From Hyphomonadaceae bacterium (lineage in GTDB: Bacteria; Pseudomonadota; Alphaproteobacteria; Caulobacterales; Aquidulcibacteraceae), in contig WRPI01000007.1 in assembly GCA_009773395.1 (NCBI GenBank), positions 182,326-226,163 on the forward strand: a stretch of 43,838 nucleotides of DNA, in the 5' to 3' direction. The notes under the pieces are model-generated. The model ran no database searches, was not told the DNA's origin, and saw nothing but the letters and a program-made list of their open reading frames with translations. Below, one piece after another: positions 35,006 to 43,838 of the stretch; the stretch's first letter is position 1, and every line of letters begins with the position of its first letter. The position numbers and the translations under genes were made by a program.

Positions 35006-35814
35006 ATGCGGTGTTGAAAGTTGAACCTAAAACCATAACTGAGCCGCAAGTGCTCTTGCAAGTGCGCAATCTTACAAAGTTATATGGCCAAGTAACTGGC
35101 TGCCTTGATGTATCTTTCGATATGCGTGCGGGCGAAGTACTTGGGATTGTTGGTGAAAGCGGCTCTGGAAAGACGACTTTGCTAAATTGTATTTCTGGCA
35201 AATTGGCGCCAACCTCTGGCACAATCGCGTTTAACGCGCGCCGTCATGGGTTGAAAGATATTTACGCTTTATCCGAACCTGATCGCCGCCGCATGCAGCG
35301 CGAAGACTGGGGATTTGTTCACCAAAACCCACGTGATGGCCTGCGGATGCGAGTTTCTGGCGGCGCAAATGTTGCCGAGCCTTTGATGAATTTGGGGCAG
35401 CGGCACTATGGTAATATGCGACAATCAACCATAGCATGGCTTTCACGGGTCGAGCTTGACTTGAAGCGTATTGACGACAAGCCACGAAATTTTTCAGGTG
35501 GGATGCAACAACGAATTCAAATTGCGCGTAACCTTATTCACAATCCTCGCCTTGTTTTCATGGATGAACCAACTGGCGGACTTGACGTTTCTGTGCAGGC
35601 ACGACTTTTGGATTTATTGCGTGAATTGGTGCGCGACCTTGGGCTTGCGGCAATTATTGTTACCCACGACATGGCTGTAGCTCGGCTTATGGCAGATCGC
35701 CTATTGGTGATGAAAGGAGGAAATGTTGTCGAAACAGGTCTTACGGACCAGGTCCTTGATGACCCACAACACCCTTACACCCAATTATTAGTTTCGAGTG
35801 TACTGCAAATCTAA
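35002..35814 (+). CDS. phnK: C-P lyase ABC-type subunit PhnK
   Basis: A 270-residue ATPase with Walker A GESGSGKTT, signature FSGGMQQRIQIARNL, Walker B LVFMDEPTGGLD and H-loop IVTHDMAVARLMADR. RVSGGANVAEPLM and the QNPRDGLRM region are PhnK-typical. Docks on the PhnJ subunits of the core and works with PhnL; it is not a transporter subunit. Confidence 0.94.
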   Translation: MNAVLKVEPKTITEPQVLLQVRNLTKLYGQVTGCLDVSFDMRAGEVLGIVGESGSGKTTLLNCISGKLAPTSGTIAFNARRHGLKDIYALSEPDRRRMQREDWGFVHQNPRDGLRMRVSGGANVAEPLMNLGQRHYGNMRQSTIAWLSRVELDLKRIDDKPRNFSGGMQQRIQIARNLIHNPRLVFMDEPTGGLDVSVQARLLDLLRELVRDLGLAAIIVTHDMAVARLMADRLLVMKGGNVVETGLTDQVLDDPQHPYTQLLVSSVLQI

Positions 35815-35865
35815 TCACAATTTTTCCCGCAACTTCACCTACTAGCGAGACAATAGGAAAACCAA

Positions 35866-36570
35866 ATGCATAATGAAGCCGCAATTTGCGTCAAAGACCT
35901 GTCCAAAATGTTTATTCTCCATAATCAAGGCGCAACCCAGATTCCAGTTTTTGAATCCTTAAAACTTGAAATAATGCCGGGTGAATGTGTTGTTCTGGCT
36001 GGCGATTCTGGCGTTGGGAAATCCACTTTAATGCGGACCATTTACGGCAATTATCTGCCGACCGGTGGGGAAGTCTATGTTCGGCACGGCGGACAATTCC
36101 TTGATATTACCAAGGCCGCGCCACATGATGTTCTTGAAATAAGGCGTCGTACTTTGGGCTATGTAAGCCAATTTTTGCGCGTTATCCCAAGGATTTCAAC
36201 CCTTGATTTGGTTATCGAGCCTTTGCTCGAAAATGGCGTAAGTTATGAAGAAGCCAAGGAACGCGCGGTCACACTGCTAAATTCATTGCGCCTTCCTGAA
36301 GCGCTTTGGGAATTACCGCCCGCGACTTTTTCTGGCGGCGAACAACAGCGGGTAAATATAGCACGCAGTTTTATACGTGAATATCCGATTTTGTTACTTG
36401 ATGAGCCAACAGCATCTTTGGATGCTGCAAATCGCGCCATTGTGGTTGAACTTATCCAAGCGGCCCTGGCAAAAGGCGCAGCAATGGTTGGCATTTTCCA
36501 TGATGCAGATGTGCGCGAGGCTGTTTCCACCCGCCTATTCAATGTTTCCGAATTCAAAGCCGCAGCATAA
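35866..36570 (+). CDS. phnL: C-P lyase ABC-type subunit PhnL
   Basis: A 234-residue ATPase with Walker A GDSGVGKST, signature FSGGEQQRVNIARS, Walker B ILLLDEPTASLD. The segment YVSQFLRVIPRISTLDLV is specific for PhnL. Forms the dual ABC module with PhnK on the core complex. A 51-bp gap precedes it. Confidence 0.93.
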   Translation: MHNEAAICVKDLSKMFILHNQGATQIPVFESLKLEIMPGECVVLAGDSGVGKSTLMRTIYGNYLPTGGEVYVRHGGQFLDITKAAPHDVLEIRRRTLGYVSQFLRVIPRISTLDLVIEPLLENGVSYEEAKERAVTLLNSLRLPEALWELPPATFSGGEQQRVNIARSFIREYPILLLDEPTASLDAANRAIVVELIQAALAKGAAMVGIFHDADVREAVSTRLFNVSEFKAAA

Positions 36571-36585
36571 TCTAAGGTGAAGCCA

Positions 36586-37728
36586 ATGAAAGAAATTCTT
36601 TTTTCACGAAAATTAGTCACCCCTAACGGGGTTATCTCTGGCAACCTATTCATGGCCGACGGCTTAATCGCCGCAATTGAAGTATCTGATAGTCCGTCCT
36701 CCCAAGCACATGATTGTACGGATGATTTTCTTATTCCAGGCCTTGTTGATATTCACACTGATAATTTGGAAAAGCATTATCAGCCGCGCCCTGGTGCCCA
36801 TTGGGATGCGATTGGTGCAGCACTTGCCCATGACGCGCAATGTATTTTGGCTGGCGTAACAACAGTTTTTGACAGCTTAAGTCTGCATGGCAGCAAAGAT
36901 GGCCTTAATCGCCAAGAAGCTTTTGCGCCTATGATTGAAGCGATTGACCATGCCACAGAAGAAGGCCTCCTGCGGTCGGAGCATTTATTGCACTTGCGCT
37001 GTGAAGTTACGAACCCACTTTTGCTCAGCCTAGTTGAACCCCATCTTGACAATCCGCGCCTAAAATTACTTTCGGTCATGGATCATACACCTGGGCAAAG
37101 GCAGACCGCGAAACTTGATCGCTTCAAAGAGAATATGATACGCGCAGGAACCAATGACGATGACTTCCATTCAATGCTTGAAGAACGTACTGCGTGGAGA
37201 AATCAAGAAGCTGCGCCGAAAAACCGACAAACAATTGTGGCGCTTGCAAAAGAATATGGCATAGCATTAATGAGCCATGATGATGAAAGTGTTGAACATG
37301 TGGAAGAAAGCCATAGTGATGGCTGCATCGCATCTGAGTTTCCAGTCAGCTTGATTGCGGCTCAAAAGGCGCACGAATATGGGATGCTCAATGTAATGGG
37401 GGCGCCAAATTTTGTTCGTGGTTCTTCTCATTCAGGAAATTTGAGCGCGCGCGAATGTGCCGAATTAGGGCTTTTAGACATTATATCTTCGGATTATATT
37501 CCGCTTTCAATGCTGCGCGCTGCTTTCATGTTAAGCGAAGCGCCTTTTAATTGGCCCATGCCAAAGGCGATTGCGACTGTGGCTGGCAACCCAGCTCGAC
37601 TTTGTGGTTTAATTGATCGCGGTGAAATTATGGTGGGTCAACGTGCCGACCTTGTTCAAGTGCACATTGCCAAAAACGGGTGGCCCGTGCCGCGGGCAAT
37701 CTGGAGACAAGGATTGCGGGTAGCATGA
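36586..37728 (+). CDS. phnM: PhnM amidohydrolase, copy 2
   Basis: A 380-residue PhnM in the canonical position after phnL. Metal and family motifs are VDIHTDNLEKHYQPRP, LHLRCEV, MSHDDESVEHVEES, VMDHTPGQRQTA, NFVRGSSHSGNLS and ISSDYIP. The ATG at 36586 is preferred over GTG at 36577 because TAAGG lies upstream at good spacing. The stop overlaps the next start by ATGA. Same predicted reaction as copy 1; the two differ widely in sequence and are not a recent duplication. Confidence 0.92.
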   Translation: MKEILFSRKLVTPNGVISGNLFMADGLIAAIEVSDSPSSQAHDCTDDFLIPGLVDIHTDNLEKHYQPRPGAHWDAIGAALAHDAQCILAGVTTVFDSLSLHGSKDGLNRQEAFAPMIEAIDHATEEGLLRSEHLLHLRCEVTNPLLLSLVEPHLDNPRLKLLSVMDHTPGQRQTAKLDRFKENMIRAGTNDDDFHSMLEERTAWRNQEAAPKNRQTIVALAKEYGIALMSHDDESVEHVEESHSDGCIASEFPVSLIAAQKAHEYGMLNVMGAPNFVRGSSHSGNLSARECAELGLLDIISSDYIPLSMLRAAFMLSEAPFNWPMPKAIATVAGNPARLCGLIDRGEIMVGQRADLVQVHIAKNGWPVPRAIWRQGLRVA

Positions 37729-38417
37729 GCGCGCGTTACGCCATTTATTACGCCCCAAAGCCCGACGACCCATTTGGTATTAGAGCCGCACAATGGCTCG
37801 GACGCAATCCTTTTTCGTGTGAAAAATTACTACGCCCAAACCTCGCTGAATTATCGAGCATTGACCTTGATGAAATGACGCGAAGCCCGCGGCATTATGG
37901 ATTCCATGCGACGCTAAAGGCACCATTCGAGTTACATTCAGAAAAAACCGAAGCAGAATTAATTGCCCAAGTTAAAGATTTTTGCGCGCGGCGCGAAGGC
38001 TTTGTTGCCTCTATCGCACCCCGGACTTTGGGCGCGTTCATAGCGTTTCAGCTTACATCAAATGAAGTTGCTATGCATTCACTGCATGAAGCAGTGGTCC
38101 GCCACTTTGAGCCATTTCGCGCACAATTGAGTGACGCAGATATGATACGCCGCCGTAAGGCACAGCTTAGTGTGACCCAAGAGGCGCGCCTTTTAGAGTT
38201 TGGGTACCCCTATATTTTTGACGAATTTCGTTTTCATATGACATTGACAAGCGAAATTATCGATGCTGAATTACGAAATAAAATACTTGATGTTTTGGCG
38301 GAGCATTTTCGTGACTTTATCGGTGAACATCATTTTTGGGGATTAAGCATTTTTAAACAAGCGCAACGCGATGCAGATTTCAACATTATTCATCAATCAA
38401 GCTTTGGCGGTTGGTAG
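37725..38417 (+). CDS. DUF1045 protein, 2H-phosphoesterase-like, phosphonate cluster
   Basis: A 230-residue protein of the DUF1045 phosphonate-operon family. Two HxT motifs, H61-x-T63 (YGFHATLKAPFEL) and H171-x-T173 (FRFHMTLTSEI), are the hallmark of 2H phosphoesterases that open cyclic phosphates. No phnP is present in this window, so this is a candidate for the 5-phosphoribosyl 1,2-cyclic phosphate phosphodiesterase step. Start chosen at MSARYAIYYAP, overlapping the phnM stop; a longer frame from 37680 runs inside phnM. Confidence 0.85.
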   Translation: MSARYAIYYAPKPDDPFGIRAAQWLGRNPFSCEKLLRPNLAELSSIDLDEMTRSPRHYGFHATLKAPFELHSEKTEAELIAQVKDFCARREGFVASIAPRTLGAFIAFQLTSNEVAMHSLHEAVVRHFEPFRAQLSDADMIRRRKAQLSVTQEARLLEFGYPYIFDEFRFHMTLTSEIIDAELRNKILDVLAEHFRDFIGEHHFWGLSIFKQAQRDADFNIIHQSSFGGW

Positions 38418-38974
38418 TGTTGCGCATAGCAGTGATAGGCACTTCGGGCGCAGGCAAAACCACGTTCGCGACTAAATTGGCCGCCAAATGCGGCATTGAC
38501 GCCATTGATCTTGATCAAATCAATTGGCGACCCAATTGGTATGATCGTTATCGCCATGAAGATGAAAATTTTTTTGCCGATGTTGCAACAGCAACTAATG
38601 AAGAAAACTGGGTAATCGCGGGTGCTTATAGCGGTGTCCGTTCATTAATTTGGCAACGCGCAACCCATTTGGTTTGGCTAGACTTACCTAAATCAGTAAT
38701 CATGCGCCAAGTCATAATTCGTTCGCTAAAAAGGGCAATTGACGGAAAAGATGTATTCCTTGGCTGCCGCGAAGACTGGCGCCGGCTCTTAAATAAAGAT
38801 CACCCAATCCGCATCGCTTGGGACACATTTGACAAAAGGCGTGCAAAATTTGAAGAAATGCTTGGTGAATCCGAATATAGTCATTTGAAACTATTCCGTT
38901 GCTTTGACAAGGCCCAAGTGTTGGACGCATTGGCGAAATTGTCAGATTTATATTCAAACCAATCCCTCACATGA
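38417..38974 (+). CDS. P-loop kinase-like ATPase at the end of the phn operon
   Basis: A 185-residue P-loop NTPase with Walker A IGTSGAGKTTFATKLA, then DLDQINWRPNWY and GCREDWRRL, resembling adenylate kinase-like/topology modulation-type kinases. GTG at 38417 overlaps the preceding TAG (TAGTG); TTG codons at 38411 and 38420 are alternatives. Probably phosphorylates a small molecule; the substrate is unknown. Being coupled to DUF1045, it may act in phosphonate salvage or simply ride in the operon. Confidence 0.75.
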   Translation: MLRIAVIGTSGAGKTTFATKLAAKCGIDAIDLDQINWRPNWYDRYRHEDENFFADVATATNEENWVIAGAYSGVRSLIWQRATHLVWLDLPKSVIMRQVIIRSLKRAIDGKDVFLGCREDWRRLLNKDHPIRIAWDTFDKRRAKFEEMLGESEYSHLKLFRCFDKAQVLDALAKLSDLYSNQSLT

Positions 38975-39453
38975 TATATTGTTAAGCGCACACCATCGCA
39001 TCAGAATTGCCAATAAAATGGTGGGTTTCGCGAAAGCCACACTTTAAGGAAGTATGGTGGCACTTTCTTTGATGTTTTGGATGGAGATAATTGCAACAAA
39101 GCCCAAATTCGTCGTGATAATTGGAATATTTGAAAATTTGCAGCCATGTTTTAACAACTTGGCGCAAAAACCCTATTGAATCAGATGTTTAGCTTGCAAT
39201 TCAATCGCTCAGAAGATGATAAGCGGACTCATTAAGCCAAGAAATTTCCCCCATTCAAAAAAAGCGAATGATTTTGCTAACGAAAATTGCATTATACCGC
39301 AACAAATCCCCAATTTGTAAGAGTTTTGGTGGTAGTTGTGCAACGCAATGGTCTTCCAAATTTTACTTTTTATTCATTATTAGTTCAATTCACTGACATG
39401 GTCTTGAATTATGTCCACTTCACCAACGCCGCCCGGCGTTCATTGGAGGGGTC
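38975..39453. other. Intergenic region between phn operon and TonB receptor
   Basis: A 479-bp gap without a credible gene. At 39036-39061 an imperfect hairpin (GCCAC ... GTGGC with inner ACTT/AAGT) may end phn transcription. At 39425-39440 a perfect 6-bp stem AACGCC-GCCC-GGCGTT lies five bases before the GGAGGGG ribosome site of the TonB gene and could influence its translation. No riboswitch is recognised. Confidence 0.45.
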
Positions 39454-41850
39454 ATGTCAAAGTTTAATTATCTAGGATTCTTGAAGAACCGCAAAACCGT
39501 ATTTTTCGGTGTTAGTCTTTTATCAATGTCAATTGCAAACGCGGCGATGGCGCAAATTGCGCCTGCCACAATTACCGCTGTTGATGTGGGTGCCGCTGCA
39601 CCATTAGAAGTTGTTGTTGTTACCGCGCAAAAGCGCAGAGAGAACCTACAAGACACAGCGATATCTGTATCAGTGCTTAGCAATAGAGCGCTTGAAAATC
39701 GTCATGTCGTTTCGCTTTCTGATTTAGGCGATGGGGCAATACCATCGCTCCGCGTTTCGCCTTTCTTCACAAGGCCTGGCGCCCTTGTTATTAATATACG
39801 TGGCGTTGGCGTCATGTCAGATTCCAACCAACCAGCACGCGACCAAGGGGTTGGCGTCTATATAGACGGCGTTTATATGGGCCGTCCGCAAGGTCTTGGC
39901 GTGGCACTATATGAAGTCGAAAGTCTTGAAGTTTTGAAAGGGCCGCAAGGCACATTATTCGGACGCAATACTGAAGGCGGCGCAGTTAACATTACAACGA
40001 GAAGGCCAAGCGGTACTTTCAGGTTGGTAGCCTCTGCTGGAGTTGGTAATTTCGGTTCCTACAAATCCGAACTCCACTTTGATATGCCAACATATATGAA
40101 CTTTTCTTTCAAGCTTGATGCGGTTATTTCTTCACGCGATGGCTTCGTAAGAAATCCATTGGTAAGCGCGCGTGACTTTGGCGAGACTAGAAAAGCTGGT
40201 ATGGCCGCCGCAATATTGTGGGAGCCAAACGATAATTTCAGCGCCATTTATGGCTATGATAATGGTAAAGACGAATCTACAACTTTGCACCAATATTTGC
40301 TCGCAAAGGGCACAGCGGCGCTGCCAGCCTTAGCGCGAATTCAGCCGCATAGGGTTAGCCAAGCTGCCTTTGGCGTTCCGCAAATTCCAAGCATTGGTAC
40401 ATCTTCGGGTCATCGCCTTGGCCTTGATTGGCAAGTAAATGAACACCTAAAAATAAGGTCCATTTCGTCGTATCGTGAAATGACACAGGGCCAATATGAT
40501 AATGGTAGCGGCGACACTGGCGTCACTTTGGCAAACACTAGTTTCACAGGGCAAAATTTCTCTCGCATGAGTTTGGCGCAGTTCAAACAAGACCAAACCA
40601 GCCAGGAAATCCAATTGATTGGCGATATGCAAAGGCTAAAATTCGTTGCAGGCGCAACTTTTTTCGAAGAAAATGTGGAAGATGATGCCCAGGCCTTCTT
40701 TACTAATCAATTCACAAATGCGGATGGTTCAGCCTATACAGTTCTGCCGATTAATGATTTCACAAAACAAATCATTGACCGCGCCAGCCGCGTAAAAAGC
40801 ACCAGTACTGGTGTATTCGCACAAGGCACTTATACGCCGCCAATTCTGGGCGATAAATTGCATGTGACTTTGGGTGGTCGTTGGTCGCAAGACAAAAAAG
40901 TCGGCGAATTGTTTATTATAAACAATCAATTGCCGTCGGTTAATGGCGTAGTTGGGCCGGTTAAATTAAATGCAAGCTGGGATCGTTTTGACCCGCTAAT
41001 CAATTTTGCATATGACATTAGCCCAGACTTTATGGTTTACGTTAAGCACAGCAGTGGGTATCGCTCTGGCGGCGCTAATTCGCGCTCATTAACTTATGCA
41101 CCATTTAATCCTGAAGTTGTTGAAATGCAAGAAATCGGCGCCAAAATCGAATTCTTGAATCGCCGCGCGCGCCTAAACCTTGCTGCTTACACTGGGAAAT
41201 ATATTGGGATGCAGGTGGATTTCAGTGCACGTTACCGCCAAGTGGATCCAGTCACTGGCCTAACACTTTTGACGACACGCACAACCCAAGAAGCAACCAA
41301 TGCGCCAGGTGAAGGTGATGTGAGTGGCTTTGAAGCAGATTTCACATTTGCGGTAACCGATAACTTAACTTTTTCAGCAAGTTATGCCCACAATATCGTC
41401 ACAATTCCAAATGTTCTTAACCCTTTCCCACAGGCGGATGGCAAAATATTGACTATAGCAACCCCAATTCGCCAAACCCACACGCCTGAAAATTCCGGTA
41501 GCTTCGCCTTGGATTACAGAACGCCCTTTACTACAGCTACTCTGATCGCGCATTTGGATGCGAATTTTGATGACGGATATTATAGTAGCAGGACCGATGT
41601 GGCCTATGATCCAATCACGGGAGCTGTTACAATACCTGCACCAAAAGGCGAAAAATCATTTGTTGTAAATGGTCGGCTTGCCTTGACTGATGTCAATGTC
41701 GGCGATGGTATTGCGACTTTTTCTTTGTGGGCGCGTAACCTTCTAAACGAAGAACATATCAATACAAGGAATTTAGACGTCAAAGCTGGCACAACTGGCT
41801 TCTTCAACGAACCGCGGACTTTTGGTATTGAAGTCAAAATCAGAATGTAA
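39454..41850 (+). CDS. TonB-dependent outer-membrane receptor
   Basis: A 798-residue receptor with signal peptide (to about residue 33, IANAAMAQ), TonB box-like EVVVVTAQKRRENLQ at residues 52-66, and a plug domain with VNIRGVGVMSD-like NIRGVGVMSD, VYIDGVYMGR and LEVLKGPQGTLFGRNTEGG. A long barrel domain follows, ending ARNLLNEEHINTRN and FGIEVKIRM. GGAGGGG precedes the ATG. Ligand unknown. It stands alone between the phn operon and a strong terminator; phosphonate uptake across the outer membrane is possible from position only. Confidence 0.9.
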   Translation: MSKFNYLGFLKNRKTVFFGVSLLSMSIANAAMAQIAPATITAVDVGAAAPLEVVVVTAQKRRENLQDTAISVSVLSNRALENRHVVSLSDLGDGAIPSLRVSPFFTRPGALVINIRGVGVMSDSNQPARDQGVGVYIDGVYMGRPQGLGVALYEVESLEVLKGPQGTLFGRNTEGGAVNITTRRPSGTFRLVASAGVGNFGSYKSELHFDMPTYMNFSFKLDAVISSRDGFVRNPLVSARDFGETRKAGMAAAILWEPNDNFSAIYGYDNGKDESTTLHQYLLAKGTAALPALARIQPHRVSQAAFGVPQIPSIGTSSGHRLGLDWQVNEHLKIRSISSYREMTQGQYDNGSGDTGVTLANTSFTGQNFSRMSLAQFKQDQTSQEIQLIGDMQRLKFVAGATFFEENVEDDAQAFFTNQFTNADGSAYTVLPINDFTKQIIDRASRVKSTSTGVFAQGTYTPPILGDKLHVTLGGRWSQDKKVGELFIINNQLPSVNGVVGPVKLNASWDRFDPLINFAYDISPDFMVYVKHSSGYRSGGANSRSLTYAPFNPEVVEMQEIGAKIEFLNRRARLNLAAYTGKYIGMQVDFSARYRQVDPVTGLTLLTTRTTQEATNAPGEGDVSGFEADFTFAVTDNLTFSASYAHNIVTIPNVLNPFPQADGKILTIATPIRQTHTPENSGSFALDYRTPFTTATLIAHLDANFDDGYYSSRTDVAYDPITGAVTIPAPKGEKSFVVNGRLALTDVNVGDGIATFSLWARNLLNEEHINTRNLDVKAGTTGFFNEPRTFGIEVKIRM

Positions 41851-41888
41851 TCCGACTTCACAATTAGTGGAATACCGGAGAGATTTAG

Positions 41889-41919
41889 AATCATCCCGCA
41901 CGTGCGGGATGATTTTTTT
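41889..41919 (+). terminator. Strong intrinsic terminator after the TonB receptor gene
   Basis: Perfect 13-bp inverted repeat AATCATCCCGCAC/GTGCGGGATGATT with almost no loop, followed by a run of T residues. Located 39 bp after the stop. Confidence 0.9.
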
Positions 41920-42057
41920 CTTTGTATGTAGTTTTGCTTCACTGACTGCATCAATATGAACACGAACTCCTTGCCTATCAGGAGTTATTGCCAATCGACA
42001 AAAAGCAAAAATCCACATTAGAATGATGAATAGAATTTTATTGCATTGATTTTAATG

Positions 42058-42333
<276 letters not shown>

Positions 42334-42402
42334 ATAAAATTTGAGCGACTGGGCTTGCGCCCGGTTTATTTTCTTGCCTGCTTCGCTACGCTCATCAGGT
42401 TG

Positions 42403-42426
42403 GGGCTGCTCCACCCCGCGATAAAA
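42403..42426 (-). repeat. Duplicated tRNA-fMet 5' end and leader
   Basis: The 24 bases at 42403-42426 are identical to 42316-42339, which cover the first 18 bases of tRNA-fMet and its immediate upstream TTTTAT. It lies between 5S and the intact tRNA. It leads into unrelated sequence after the D-arm start, so it is a truncated tRNA copy. Confidence 0.75.
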
Positions 42427-42534
42427 ACTTACAACTTGAATTGGCAAGGGCCAAAAACAAAAATAGCCGCATTCGCGGCTAAATCTTAAAAATCGAAAAG
42501 AGGGTTGAAACCTAAGAACAAAATGTGCTTTGCA

Positions 42535-42652
42535 GACCCGGCAACGATCTACTCTCCCGCGCCTTAAGACGCAGTACCATTGACCCAAGAGAACTTAACG
42601 ACCGAGTTCGGGACGGGATCGGGTGGGGAACCTCTGGCATAATCACCAGGTC
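42535..42652 (-). rRNA. rrf: 5S ribosomal RNA
   Basis: About 118 nt. Closing helix GACCTGG/CCGGGTC, conserved CCGATCCCGTCCCGAACTCG and the 3' segment GGTACTGCGTCTTAAGGCGC identify 5S. It lies between 23S and tRNA-fMet on the minus strand. Confidence 0.95.
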
Positions 42653-42860
42653 GGCAAAACACATTTCATAATTAGGGTTTGTGACATAGTCTGTTACGAG
42701 ATTTTACCAATTGCGGAAAGGCAATTTGGTGTGGCTATATTATTTGTTTACTGATTTTCCAAGATGTTGATTGCGAACGAATTCACAATCGATATGTCTT
42801 TGGCATTAAAGTAAAGTGCCGTATTCAACGCGATTTTCACCGCGCATGAACTCGCTTAAG

Positions 42861-43838
<978 letters not shown>

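Noticed and set aside
38982-39167. Minus-strand 61-aa frame after the phn operon
   Set aside because: Odd composition rich in Cys, His and Tyr, no ribosome site, and it overlaps an imperfect hairpin; likely chance.

Overview
The window reads as a chromosomal segment of a moderately AT-leaning alphaproteobacterium. The support is an alphaproteobacterial-type 23S-5S-tRNA-fMet operon end, a form II RuBisCO with CbbR and CbbY, an sHdr-LbpA sulfur oxidation locus, DUF3604/PpiC/HupE-type genes, an alphaproteobacterial phosphonate cluster and a TonB receptor. A Caulobacterales/Hyphomonadaceae-like or sphingomonad-like relative is my best guess, but no taxonomic marker here is decisive.

Layout. (1) 1-7.6 kb is a chemolithoautotrophy block. 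The end of an sHdr operon (hdrC2 tail, hdrB2, a Cys-containing unknown, lipoate-binding lbpA, ArsR regulator) converges on a sulfite dehydrogenase operon (sorA-sorB-unknown). Next come cbbM, a co-oriented cbbR, and divergent cbbY. Together they would oxidise reduced sulfur to sulfite and then sulfate, and fix CO2. (2) 7.7-13.4 kb holds two secreted DUF3604 PHP-like metallohydrolases flanking a membrane-anchored parvulin whose 3' end carries a frame-disrupting deletion, and a HupE/UreJ-type membrane protein. (3) 13.7-20.2 kb is D-glucuronate catabolism: MFS transporter, KDG kinase, mannonate dehydratase (ManD), glucuronate isomerase and fructuronate reductase. A GntR regulator gene between manD and uxaC survives only as an internally deleted remnant, although an ExuR/UxuR-like operator half remains. 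(4) 20.9-39.0 kb is a large C-P lyase region in three transcription units: phnD-phnD'-phnE1-phnE2-phnC-hexapeptide transferase-phnN (+); phnF-phnM1-EEP phosphatase-ABC exporter (-); and phnGHIJKL-phnM2-DUF1045-P-loop kinase (+). (5) A TonB-dependent receptor with a strong terminator follows. (6) 42.2-43.8 kb, minus strand, is the distal end of an rRNA operon (23S partial, 5S, initiator tRNA).

The most unusual structural signal is that the phosphonate/TonB block (about 20.4-42.3 kb) is flanked by direct repeats. The downstream end is the intact tRNA-fMet gene with its terminator. The upstream end is a diverged copy of the tRNA 3' portion plus terminator. This is the geometry of a tRNA-targeted genomic island, but no integrase is visible. 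Other points worth a second look are two gene remnants that kept their ATGA coupling to the next gene, two PhnM paralogues in divergent operons, a 2H-phosphoesterase that may replace the missing PhnP, and tandem phosphonate-type binding proteins.
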